Source: Rhizoclosmatium globosum (lineage: Eukaryota > Chytridiomycota > Chytridiomycetes > Chytridiales > Chytriomycetaceae). Taken from it: 64,000 nt of DNA. Shown here in pieces: positions 53,344 to 64,000 of this stretch. A program made the position numbers and the translations under genes. The notes beneath the pieces are model-generated. The model did no database searches, had not been told where the DNA came from, and worked only from the letters and a program-made list of their open reading frames with translations. Where the stretch lies: contig MCGO01000159.1 in NCBI GenBank assembly GCA_002104985.1, positions 22,288 through 86,287 of the forward strand, written 5' to 3'. The first letter of the stretch is position 1; the number at the start of each line of letters is the position of its first letter.

Positions 53344-56236
53344 CTAATACTCAACATCCATTCTCTCTGGACCATCCAATTTCTGCACCCGTACTACAAT
53401 TTCTTCCTCATCCAAAGCCTGTGAGGCAGCATTGTTTGGTCGCTTTGTACCTCTTGGTCCAACTTCACGATCCTTCTTTTCAGCAGCTGTTTCGATTGTA
53501 GCCAAACTGTAATCCAACAGCTCTCCCGAAACCAACATTCGAGAAAGTTGAGTTACAACTTTCTTTTCCAAGTAACGTCTGAGAGGACGAGCACCATAGT
53601 GAGGGTCGTAGGATGCGTTCAAAATTGCCTTGGCAGCAGCATCTGTCATTTCAAGTTTGATGTTACGTGCTTCCAGGCGTTGTGAAATGTGTGCAAGCTG
53701 AGTGAATACAATCTTTTGTAGTTCTGGAAACAAATGTTAGTATGATTAGTAAATAATGAGCAAGTAACTCACGAGTTTGTCTCAGTGGCGAGAAGACGAC
53801 AACATCAGTGATACGGTTGAGGAGTTCAGGCTTGAAGTGCTTCTTGACTTCTTTCATAACACGATCATGGACCTCTTCGTTGACTTCATCGACTTCCTGC
53901 AAATGTGCACTTCCAATATTGGAGGTCATGATGACAACAGTGTTGGTAAAGTCAACAACACGCCCTTGGCCATCAGTCAAACGGCCATCATCAAGAACTT
54001 GCAAGAGGACATTCAAAACTTGAGGATGAGCCTTTTCGATTTCGTCAAGCAAAACGACTGAGTATGGACGACGACGAACAACTTCGGTAAGTTGACCTCC
54101 AGAATCATAACCAACATAACCTGGAGGTGCACCAATCAATCGAGCGACTGAATGTTGCTCCATATATTCAGACATATCAAATCGAACGAGCCCTTTCTTG
54201 TCGTCATCAAACAGTTCGAATGCAAGAGCTTTTGCGAGTTCAGTCTTTCCGACACCTGTTGGACCAAGGAACAAGAAGGAACCAATTGGTTGGTTCTTTC
54301 CTGAAAGACCAGCACGAGATCTGAGAATGGCTGCAGCAACTGCATCAACGGCTTCATCTTGACCAACAACTCTCTTGTGGATGGCTTCAGCGAGATTCAA
54401 CAGACGCTCGGTTTGGCTTTTGTTAAGACGTTCGACTGGGATTCCGGTCCATCTGGCAACAACTTCCATAATTTGGTCTGGGTTGACGTTCTCTGAGAAA
54501 AGGGGTCTTCCACCCTCTGATCTTTCGGCCCGCACTTTCTTTTCTTCGGCATGGAGTTTTTCGAGCTTCTCAATCTTGGCCTTGAGATCCGGAACTGCAC
54601 CATACTTCAAATCAGCCGCCAAAGAAAGGTCGTAGTTGGCTTCAGCGTTAGAAATCTTGATTTTCAATTCGTCCAGCTTGTTCTTGAGTTCACGAATATC
54701 ATCCAAACGACCTTTCTCGGACTGGTAACGAAGCTTAAGTGGCTTGAGCTCCTCCTTGATTTTTGACATTTCTTCCTTGACCTTTTCGAGTCTACCCTGC
54801 GATGCGGCATCCTTTTCCTTAGCAAGTGCAGTGGCTTCAATTTCGAGTTGCAAGTGTTTGCGTTCAAGAATATCGATGGCTTCAGGCTGAGAGTCAAGCT
54901 GGACACGTGTAGATGCACACGCTTCATCAACAAGGTCAATGGCCTTGTCTGGCAAGAATCGGTTGGTAATAAAACGGTCAGCCAAAGTGGCGGCAGTAAC
55001 GAGTGCAGTATCGCTGATGCTAACACCATGGTACGTTTCATATTTCTCACGAAGTCCACGAAGGATAGAGATGGTGTTTTCGACGGTTGGTTCGGGAACA
55101 AGAACTTGCTGGAATCTTCTCTCAAAGGCGGCATCTTTCTCGACATACTTTTGGTACTCTGCGAGAGTTGTTGCACCAATCAGCCTGAGTTCTCCACGAG
55201 CGAGCATTGGCTTGAGCAAGTTCGCGGCATCCATAGCTCCCTGAGTCTTTCCAGCACCGAGAACCAAGTGAATTTCGTCAATGAAGAGAATAATTCCTCC
55301 ATCTGCATCTTTGACTTCCTTCATGACAGCCTTCAAGCGCTCCTCAAATTCTCCTTGATATTTAGCACCAGCAATCAAGGAACCCATATCCAGCGAAAAG
55401 AGTTTGGCTTGCAACGACTCTGGAACATCTTTTCGCACAATTCGTTGGGCAAGTCCTTCAACGATGGCAGTTTTTCCGACACCAGGCTCTCCAATAAGGA
55501 CTGGGTTATTTTTAGTACGTCTGAATTTAGATATTAGTTTCATAACGTTACGAAAGTTGTAAAGCTAGCAATAACTCACCTTGCCAACACCCTAATAACA
55601 CGCCTGATTTCCTCATCACGTCCAATTACTGGGTCCAGCTTTCCTTCCTTGGCAAGCGCAACAAGATCGATAGCATACTTTGATAACGCCTCATACTGAG
55701 CATCTGAAGATTTAGAGTCCACGCGCCGAGTTCCTCGCACAGACTGGATTGCCTGTTCCAACGACTTCTTGTTCACGCCAGCTTCCGACAGCGCCGCAAA
55801 TCCCTCACGGTCCTCCAGAATGGCCAGGAGAACATGATCAATAGCGAGATGCGAGTCGTTTTGGCGTTTTCTGAAGTCGTCGGCCAGACGGATCGCTTTC
55901 AGGGAAGTCTGCGAGAAGGCGAGGTTGTCTGGCGCGGGCGATTGCGACGGGTACTTGAGCATTGTTGATTTGAGTCTGCGCTCGACGATGGACGGGTCGG
56001 CGCCGGCTTTTGAGATAACTGAACGGAAGAAGCCGTCCTGGTCTTCGTTCATCGCGTTTAATATGTGCACGGGCGTTACGGATACGTGCCCAAAGTCACG
56101 CGCGAGGTCTTGAGCCTGGTTGAGTCAAGCGTGTTAGTTAGGAACTGGCACTAGAATTAGACTGATGATGACGGAAACTCACCTTCTCAAGCAACGCGCT
56201 GGTCTTGTCTGTAAACGTCTCTGGATTGAGTGACAT
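53344..56236 (-). CDS. HSP104: Hsp104 / ClpB-type disaggregase
   Basis: Starts [18 protein letters not shown] at 56236; no presequence, so cytosolic Hsp104 rather than mitochondrial Hsp78. The Clp N-domain repeats include [20 protein letters not shown] and [23 protein letters not shown]1 has [20 protein letters not shown] and [16 protein letters not shown]. The middle coiled-coil domain contains [23 protein letters not shown]2 has [40 protein letters not shown] and [20 protein letters not shown] (substrate pore loop YVGY). The C-terminal domain ends with [20 protein letters not shown]. The tail EYDV-type end (RMDVEY) lacks the acidic DDLD tail by which yeast Hsp104 binds Hsp90-type TPR partners. 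About 900 residues and frame-clean. It rescues aggregated proteins together with Hsp70/40 and supports thermotolerance. Confidence 0.97.
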
Positions 56237-56440
56237 TTCTGTTTTTGGAAGAAGGAGGAGGCATGGCCACGTGTTTTTGTATTGTTTCAGGTTGATGTTC
56301 TGGAGGGTTCTACCACTCTCCAGTGTAATCCTGACTAACCGTCATATTGATTCAGAAATCTGTTGTCCATCTGAACTGTCCTACATTCCTTTCACTCTGT
56401 CTAATTATACGCTTAGGACGCACAAAAGCAACTGAATAGT

Positions 56441-59400
56441 TTATTTTGAATCAGGCCATAGCATTAAACAGTCTTTCGTTACGTCAAACTCTAACGCATT
56501 TGCCTCTTGAATAAGGTTGAAAATCGTGCTTTCGAGAATAGACTCGAGCATATTCTGGAAGGGAGCGGAGCTGTACTGGTGTAAGAACAATCGGAATGAA
56601 ACTGAACAACTAACCTTAGAATACAAGCATTCATTTGCTTCTGCTTGTCTGTGTCCGCGTCGGTATGTGACTGTACAGTGCCGGATGCCACCGGAAAGAT
56701 TCCGTTTCTGCTCCTGCTACTGATTTGGGCAAAGTATGGCAAGGGATCCATATTTTCAGGTAGCATCAGTGACTGCACTTCAACATCTTGAATAATATCA
56801 TCCAACATATTTGATAGGAGGTCTTTGCATAAGTTTCTTTGTTGATTATCGTTAAATGCCTGAGCTATGGGTTAGTCACTTTTATAAATGGAAGTGGACT
56901 CTTACTTGATGACTGCTCTTCACTTGATCGTATTTAGATGGAGGAGCACGGAAAAATTGATCATATCCAGTGAACAATGATCTGAATTGATCAGGTGGCT
57001 GAATATTGGCGTGAATAGTGACATAAAGTGGATAGAATGTCGGTTCAGGTGGAATGTTGCTGAAATCAATCCCACAATCCAGAGGTTTATGTGAAACAGC
57101 TCCACTTTCAAGACCCAACAAATCGGGCACAGATGAAGCATCAGGCTTTGTAGTTCCAAGAATATCAGGTAAAGGATTGTACTTGCTTCCTCTAAGTGTG
57201 TGCTTTGACTTTCCGGCACTACCGAGAAGCTGCTTGGAGTGTGCAGTTGAGACTCTGGAATCTATCATCAAACGACCTTCTCTTTGAGCAACCCGAACAT
57301 CTTCCTTAAACTTTTCAAATGCAGCCTGTAGTATATCGATTAATTTTATGCTCGAGAATAATGATAGTTTTCTACCTTTTCCGTTTCATTGAAAATTTGG
57401 CACTCAATGTCGAAATTGAACAATGTTGATTCTTCCGTTGGTGTGAAAATAACTTTACACACTACGCTCTCTCCTGGACCTAGTTCACCAGAAGCAGGAA
57501 TCACTTTCGCGGATGGACTAGTTCCCCACATTTCCACTGGGAATACCCAATTGAAGGAAAGATCATCCGTCTCCGAAATATTGCGAATAACCAAAAGTTC
57601 TCGGAGTTGATTACCAATTGGGATATTACCCAGATTAATGTGCTCCTTTGAAATCACGGCGATTTGCTTATCCATCGGAAGAATCTGGACTTGTGGAATG
57701 TGGTCATCAAACTTGGGACTGGTTTTGTTCCCATCAATTGGCTTCCATTTCGATTAGCTCACATATTCGCAAACAAAATCCGTTACCTCTTCTTTTCCTT
57801 CTCCAACAAACGTTATTATAGTTGTTTGACCATCATCTGTTGTAATTGGAATATCAACAGAATACTCCTTCACTTCAAGTGGCCTGAAGATCCACTTGAT
57901 GTATTCAACGGCTCCAGGTGCCAAGCTGCCTGAAGTTTTACTGCATTTAAAAATGTCAAAGTCTTTTCCTTCGACTTGAGTTTCTTTAATGGGGACAAGT
58001 CGATGTTGTATGAGAGATGAAGGAGTCCACTATTCGCCAGTCGGAAATGCTGAACTGGAGGCGTAAGGCAGCCAATAGATACAGGCTCAAACACATGTCG
58101 TGAAGACGGAAAGAATAAGCATTTCTGTTCAAGAGGAATGCAGTTTCCAACAAAGTATAGTACGATTTCTTTTCCAGCTCGTGTAGAGCCATTTTTCAGT
58201 TTGAAAATTACAGGAAGCTTGTGGAATCCAGGGAATTTATGGTTATAGGACATTATAATGTGTGCCGACTCTCCTGGGTTCAGAATTCCAGTCTTTACCA
58301 TAAACAATATTAGCATTGCAAATCGACAAACCCAGACTCATACCTTTGGATAAATAGTGAAAAGATTATTATCCAAGATCAAATTCGTATGTAACTGTTC
58401 TTCAGTGTAATCTCCAGGATCTGCCCAGTTTTCAACTTCAACCTCCAAATCATTTGGGAAGTAATAAATCCATTCGACAGGAACAACACCTGGATTCATC
58501 AAACTCATATGAATAACAGCTGGTTGAGCGTTAACAGGTGCTGCGCCAAAATTGAAGTCGAGAGAAGGAGGCTCCTTGAATTCTCCACCACTCACGCCGT
58601 CCGTCGGAAACTCAAACTCTTCTTCCAATTCCTGGATGGCAGATATATTGGTAGTTCCAATTTCGACGGACCGAAGCATTTCGTTGAAAGTGTTTAGGTT
58701 GAAAAACTTCCAGAGAAGGTTCTTGCCAAGCCCTTCTGATCGAACGTCAGTTACTTGAACAATTGGATAGACTCCTAGTGCTCTGATGTCGCACAAATGG
58801 AATCGTTGCTCACGAGGAACGATACTCAATGAGTGGATTGAAGCTCGAGCTAAAGCTGCTTTACTCTGAGTCTTCATTTTGTAGTAGATGCGATACTCGT
58901 GGCTATATTGCTCTCTTACACATGCACGAATTTTGAGGACTTGATTAGATCGAGCCGGGAAGACATCCGCACTTTCGATAACTTCAAATTCGGATTCTCG
59001 GATACTGTTTGGAACTCTGGTTTCAAGTATTTGATCGTCTTTAGTTCCATCCAATGCAACTGAGTCCATTCCTGGCAAGTCGAGACGGTAGACTTCAAGA
59101 TCGTAAAATACGTCACAGTCGGATGGATTGAAGATCACAATTTCCTTTTCTACGATTGTGTTTACAAGAATAGCGTCGAAGTCCAACACATTTGGCTCCG
59201 CTGTTATAGCTGCTTGTGTTCCGGTTCCAACAACAGTCAATGTCGTTCTCTTGCTGCGCACTTCGCATAAAGTTTCGTTTTCTAAAAACAACGCTAATAA
59301 GATTTTGGATTCTGACAACTCACATTCTTACCTTCAGGTGCAAGAGAATAATAGCAAGGGATTTTAGTAGCCAGTTCTTCTCCGTATTCGGACAGAACAC

Positions 59401-62400
59401 ACAAGTAAGTGTGGTAGACTTGTTTGGTTCAAGAACTCCGTTTGTTGGCTCAATAGAGACAAAATTAGCGTATTGAGCAGGAATCTTCCACTCGTATTTG
59501 ATTTTGATTCTCGATGTATTCCTCGCCGTGAAGTTTCGTCTGGCTAATGTTCCAACGCATGTTGGTTTGAAATACAACATGTTTTGATTCTCAAAGTGAG
59601 TTGAGGGAAGAAGCCCGCCCCACGAATGTGCAGATCCTTGAAAATACATTAAGTTATTTTCCTCGTTGAAATTATTTAAGCTCACATAGGTGTTCGACAA
59701 GGAGCTGTTGAAATAGCATTTCAAAGCTTGTTCGTAAGTCTTTTGCTCACTTGGGCTGAACCGAAACACAACCAACTGACTCTCGTTTTTGTGCAACATT
59801 CCAATCCTTGGCTTTACAGAGAACGGAGCTCCTCCTTGTAGTGCCAAGGGGTTCCACCTCCAATTCCTTGCGAATACACTTGCTTCGTAACCAGACCGCC
59901 ACCGGTGATAACAGGACTGTATTGAAACTGCGTATCTACAAACGCAAACTTTACAGGCGTATCACCCGTGTTGATGATGCGCACAGTTTGGTACACGGAT
60001 TTATCAACGTGACATGCTGGGAAATCAAGGCGGCTTGTTCCAAACTCAATTTTGGGATGAATGTATCCTCACCAGGAGGGAAAGTATTTCTTGGTCAAAG
60101 TTAGTTTCTATTGTATGATGGATGTGTGGGAGCTCTCACTCACCCTGCAACGGTGGAGTCAAGCACCAGGGAGGCGTGAAAGTGTCATCATTCACAAGTC
60201 GAAAGTTTCTCATACTCTTGAAATACACAAAGCATTCAAGTTGCTGACCGTAAAACGAGTTGTCGGTTTGAGGTCTGAACATGACGCGGAACTCGACGGA
60301 GCTCTTTGGTGGAATGTCAGCCACACTTGGAGATACAGAAAAGACCGGAGAATCTCTGAAAACGATATAAATGTTAAAATGAGAAATCAAACATAGATAT
60401 TGCTACCCCGTAGATTCTCCTGGCATATGCCAAACGCATGACATTTTCCCTTTTGTGTTGTTTGCGATTCGAATCACCTGATGATCAATAACTCGATACT
60501 TTGAGCAAGATCCAAAGTCAATGTAAGTGTCCAACAGGGTGACTGCTTGATTCAATCCAACATTTTCATAAAAGTATTCACTTGCGATCAATCCATCATT
60601 GTATGGATAGTCGAGAACAGGATCTGTAAAGACAAATTAGTATAAAACAAGAATTGCCGTCTCGAAGACTCAACTTGTCAAGTTGTACTTTTCTGGTTGT
60701 GTGAAACTCAAGATTCCATCAACACACTGATAGCTCCATTTTTTAACATCTTCAACCAAAGTTTAACTCCTTTCAACCATTTTCCCCAAAAATTAAACGA
60801 ACCTCTTCCAAATGCTCTGGTCCAAAACTCCATAATCCATTTTCTACACGGCGTCGATAATTTTCAAGCATTTTTGGATGAAACGTTGCAGGTCGCCGCT
60901 TCTCATTGTAGCAAGTTCCAATGAAGTCAATGTACTGATATCTCTATGAGTAATTAAATTGAAAAAAGAGTAATCGAACCATTCCATCTTGGTGTTCCAC
61001 AAGACAGTATACGCGACGGTGATAGTTGATCGGTTCAGTTGGCGAGAACTTAATGGTCAAGGCAACGGACGAGTTTGGTTGAATAGTTCCCCACGGTTTA
61101 TCGATGCGAAATATGCTATTTGGTTCCGTTAAAAACTGTGTTGCGAGGTTAGATAACTGCGGAATTTCGACAATGGTTTTTGAAACCTGATAAAATGCAG
61201 GTACTGGAGTGGTGTTTTGGATGTAGATGGGCCTCATGCAGGTTGAATGTGCTGGTACATCATTGAAATTGACAAGGTTCGTGTTGAGCTTCACACAAGG
61301 ACCTGTATAATTGTGATAAGTGCCGAAAAAAGTGTATAGTGGCTTTAAAACACACCAACTCCAGATCCCGTGCATGTGATACGAATCGTATTGCCTGAAC
61401 GAGATGTGATATCGTAATATTCAGTAGACGCCATTCCTGCCGCGACAGGATTGTATGTGATCTGGTGATGATGTCGTGTTATTCATTAATAATTTTGAAA
61501 TGATCTCAGCGTACAGAAACTTCGAGAGACTTGTGTGGAGGCACAGTTCCTGATGTCACTGAAAACTCAAAGTAAGGATCTGTATTTCTCTCGGCATCTT
61601 TAATTTTGAAGGTTGCAGGAACCTGCATTGAGAGAATATTTAGAAGAAACTCATTTTCTTCAGTGTGTCGCCATACCGAAGAGTGATTCACAAGCACGAA
61701 CTTCTTCTCAGAGCTGCGCCCACAAATATATCCCCAAAATTGAACTCTTTCAAATTTCCTTCGATCGACAGATGTGAGTACTTTCCGATGCCGTAAATTG
61801 TCAAGGGTTGAGTGACTCGAGACCGCTCCCATTGTGTTTGTCTCCAAAGTTGCAGATTGCGTTAGCAGTGAAGACAGAAGCGTTCTAACATCCCGACTTA
61901 GTTGTGGGGTGAATAATAAATGAAGGCTTACTTCAGGTTTGAAGTCGATTGTTATGTTGGTTGCTTGGCCAGGAGGCAAGGTGCCGCTTCTTGGTGTTAT
62001 CGAGAAAGGTTAGAGACTTCCCATTCGAAACTGCTTGCTAGTTCTCCTGAATTTTTGAGCATAAAAACACGCCTGGCTGTCTCTTTCAGCGGACACAGGG
62101 CAAAATCGATCGACTTTGGATATTCAAGAACGTGTTCGGGAAGTGTAGCTTTGATGGGAGATAAAACTTTCCAAAGGATGTTGTAAATTCAATCACATCA
62201 TTGTAGCTCTCCTATTATGATGAATTCCGACATTGAAATTTAGAGGTGGATCTAAGGTTGATTTCTGTCAGTATTCACCTTAGCGACGGACGAAATGTGA
62301 TTGGGATAGTCCAGCTCATTCCGGCACTGAGAGTAACAGTTTCGGGAAACTCCATTGAAAAGAAGCGCGTTTTAGGGAGCTTGTACTTGATTTTCTGAGT

Positions 62401-62789
62401 TTTCATGACGACGTTTTTAATGACGAGTTGTTGACATGTTCACCTCCAGGCTCCCTATCAAAGAAAGACAATCAGCGATAAAGTGAGAAGAGGGCGAGTA
62501 ATTTCGTTTGGCACCAGTGTGTGAAGTGAACAAGATCTGCACAATCGATTCCATAGTGAACTTTGCGTTCATTTTTGTTTGGAGTTGGGATAGAAGGTGC
62601 TTTGGTGGTCAAACTCTTTCTAGCTGGTTTTAAGTTCGGAATGGGTGATGACCCTTTGAGCTGTCAAATCATCAGATATGAAAAGAAGATCCATATGCAT
62701 CATACCTGTTTGACCTCGATGGGAGCAGATTGTGTTAACTCTTTCGAGTACGGCCCTGCAGCCGGTGGAATCGGCGTGCTACTGGACAT
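56441..62789 (-). CDS. CFAP65: CFAP65 (CCDC108) flagellar central-apparatus protein
   Basis: A 6.3-kb gene of many exons, about 1,800-1,900 residues. Exon 1 starts MSSSTPIPPAAGPYSKELTQ and is spliced (GTATGA..GACAG) to LKGSSPIPNLKPARKSLTTK. The diagnostic N-terminus KVHYGIDCADLVHF matches the YGIDCAEKL motif of animal CFAP65, followed by EPGGEHVQQLVIKNVVMKTQ and SAGMSWTIPITFRP. The rest is a series of ASH/MSP-type immunoglobulin-like domains, for example VLVNHSSVW, PAFYQVSKTIVEIPQ, IKYEWKIPAQYANFVSIEPT, LNPGESAHIIMSYNHK and SGELGPGESVVCKVIFTPTE. The C-terminus ends LESTIFNLIQEANALEFDVT then LMLWPDSK. CFAP65 is needed for motile flagella and sperm in animals and algae. It is the strongest evidence that this organism makes flagellated cells. 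A few exon edges are unresolved. Confidence 0.92.
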
Positions 62790-62911
62790 CCCTCTCGTTT
62801 CTCTTTTTCTTTGTTGTGTTTTTGAAATTGTCGCCAAGTCACGTGACTCCACCCTTTTCTTCCAACTGCGCAAATCGCATCAAACCGAAAACACCTTCGA
62901 ACACTTCTGCG
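62790..62911. promoter_or_regulatory. short divergent promoter, CFAP65 / acidic paralogue
   Basis: 122 bp between the CFAP65 start and the first plausible ATG of the rightmost gene. If the gene pair is co-expressed, the acidic protein may be linked to zoospore formation (inference). Confidence 0.5.
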
Positions 62912-63758
62912 ATGAACCGCCACCACTTTCACGCCCACGACCAGCGCGGCCGCACCGAAGCCCGTTCAAGCGACCGACACCAACTCGGCCGCTGCAGTTC
63001 CCTCTGCCAAACCGCCCGCCAAAGACACCGTCACTGGCCCAACCTCGGCGCCGTCCCTCGACCCACCACTCAACTCACTCGAACCACCACGCAAACCACG
63101 CAAGCCATCACCACCACCAGAACAAGAGCCGCGACGCCTACTTTGCCAGCATCCGCCGTGCCGCCCGCCAACTAAAGCGAGACAAGGAAGCCTCAAGAAC
63201 CTCTTCAAAACCAGAAGAAGCCGCTCTCGACCTCGGCAGAGACTCGCTGCGCCGCCTGATGCAAGAAGCTGGAATGGCTGATCTCGGTCGAACAATGGTC
63301 ACCCGAGAAGACCTGCTGCGCTACGGCGACTCAGACTCAGACGACTGCGCGACTGACGATCTGCTGCTCATGGATACAAACTACACGCCGTACTGTCCCA
63401 CTGGCTACGGCATCAGTGACGACGAAGAAGATGACACTCATGAAGGAGAGGATGACGACGACATGGATCTCCTTGAGTTGGACCTTGAGATTGAGAATGC
63501 GTGCGTTGATTTGGGTATTGCATCCTCTTCTTCTTCTCATCCTCCCTCTCCAGCCTCTAACCTTTCTTCTTGTGATGAATCAGTGGTTGAACCGTCACCA
63601 GCGGAAATGGGAAAACCCTGCTCGATCGACTTTGATCAGTCCTCCTCCACCTCCATGAATGCGAGTCCTAGCTACAAGTCCCCAGCGATGGAGTTTCTTT
63701 TACTCCCACCGTGTCTACTCCTGTGCAACAAATCCAGTATATACTACCAGCCATGTGA
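62912..63758 (+). CDS. unrecognised acidic Ser/Asp-rich protein, paralogue of the gene at 4919-6585
   Basis: A Pro/Arg/His-rich N-terminal part of uncertain frame (ATG at 62912 is in a different frame from the core, so a small intron or indel lies between 62950 and 63130) leads into the core, in the frame open to 63912. The core has a basic helix SIRRAARQLKRDKEAS, then LDLGRDSLRRLMQEAGMADL and VTREDLLRYGDSD (63226-63327). An acidic tract (DDEEDDTHEGEDDDD) follows, then LLELDLEIENACVDLGIASS (63472-63519 and on) and Ser/Pro-rich sequence. The same blocks in the same order are in the gene at 5 kb. The C-terminus is unclear: in the frame shown the ORF runs on to 63912, but after position about 63660 another frame gives VPSDGVSFTPTVSTPVQQIQ ending at 63758 and looks more protein-like. 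Function unknown; no known domain recognised. Confidence 0.66.
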
Positions 63759-64000
63759 TTCTTTTGAATCCTTTTTCAACAGCCTTCCCGCATCTAGTCT
63801 TTGTATATACTACTGCATATCTTGTACACAGTGTCCTCGGGGTCTCTTCTTTATATTGCATACATGCTCTTTTTTGTTTCATATTTCCAACTTTTACTTA
63901 TTTACATTTTGATACCGCAGGCTCTGTTGATGTGAAGTTGACGAGGAAATGGTGTTCCATACCCATTACAAATTGACTGTGACACATTGTGCAAAGCCAC

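Noticed and set aside
54848..55537. 229-residue plus-strand ORF
   Set aside because: It lies wholly opposite the conserved Hsp104 coding sequence and shows no family features; a shadow ORF.
62563..62911. Long N-terminal extension of the rightmost plus-strand ORF
   Set aside because: The stretch overlaps the CFAP65 first exon and promoter on the other strand; an open frame by chance.
1..64000. CRISPR arrays, rRNA, tRNA, transposons, secondary-metabolite backbone genes
   Set aside because: Looked for repeats, cloverleaf-like stretches, transposase or polyketide/NRPS motifs on both strands; none were recognised by eye.

Overview
The window reads as nuclear DNA of a zoosporic (flagellated) fungus, most likely a chytrid-type fungus. 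Genes are dense and on both strands, and are broken by many short GT..AG introns (about 45-90 bp). The protein set is fungal: a velvet-domain regulator, Hsp104, a Gts1-like ArfGAP/UBA/Gln-rich protein and GPI-type surface proteins. It also contains CFAP65, a motile-flagellum protein that non-flagellated fungi are not expected to keep. No rRNA, tRNA, CRISPR array or recognisable transposon was seen.

Layout. 0-5 kb: a DUF98-like protein (partial), a velvet regulator, hypoxanthine-guanine phosphoribosyltransferase, a short mitochondrial ribosomal mL54-like protein and a BAR-like coiled-coil protein. 4.9-6.6 kb: an unrecognised acidic protein with a paralogue at the far right end (62.9-63.8 kb). 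6.7-13.9 kb: a short-chain dehydrogenase followed by three tandem GH3-type acyl-adenylase genes on the same strand. 14-17.6 kb: mitochondrial Lon. 18-25.7 kb: a GPI-type glycoprotein, a CsaA-like tRNA-binding-fold protein, a two-TM sensor without an output domain, a small membrane protein and a CCDC66-like coiled-coil protein. 25.8-38.3 kb: ZPR1, diphthine synthase, a full ABCA transporter, a SET/MYND protein and the Gts1-like ArfGAP. 38.6-46.7 kb: TRAPP subunit Bet5, complex I NDUFB7, a two-repeat Cys-rich surface protein, a second SDR with a PTS1-like end, ATP synthase gamma, an OPA3-like protein and a PDAP1-like protein. 46.9-53.2 kb: a multi-TM cyclic-nucleotide phosphodiesterase, a REXO4-type exonuclease, a four-TM protein and a FUS/EWS/TAF15-like RNA-binding protein. 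53.3-62.8 kb: Hsp104 and CFAP65.

Most genes are housekeeping and do not form one pathway. Four places look accessory or new: the GH3 array with its adjacent SDR, the two-member acidic family at 5 and 63 kb, the Cys-rich tandem-duplicated surface protein, and the orphan two-TM sensor together with the membrane PDE, which could belong to zoospore signalling (inference).

Caveat. Many conserved genes show single-base losses, several in homopolymers, that break an otherwise intact reading frame (SDR1, GH3 copies, Lon, sensor, ZPR1, DPH5, SMYD-like, ArfGAP, PDE). The simplest explanation is assembly indel error. For those genes the coordinates are gene spans, not clean ORFs.
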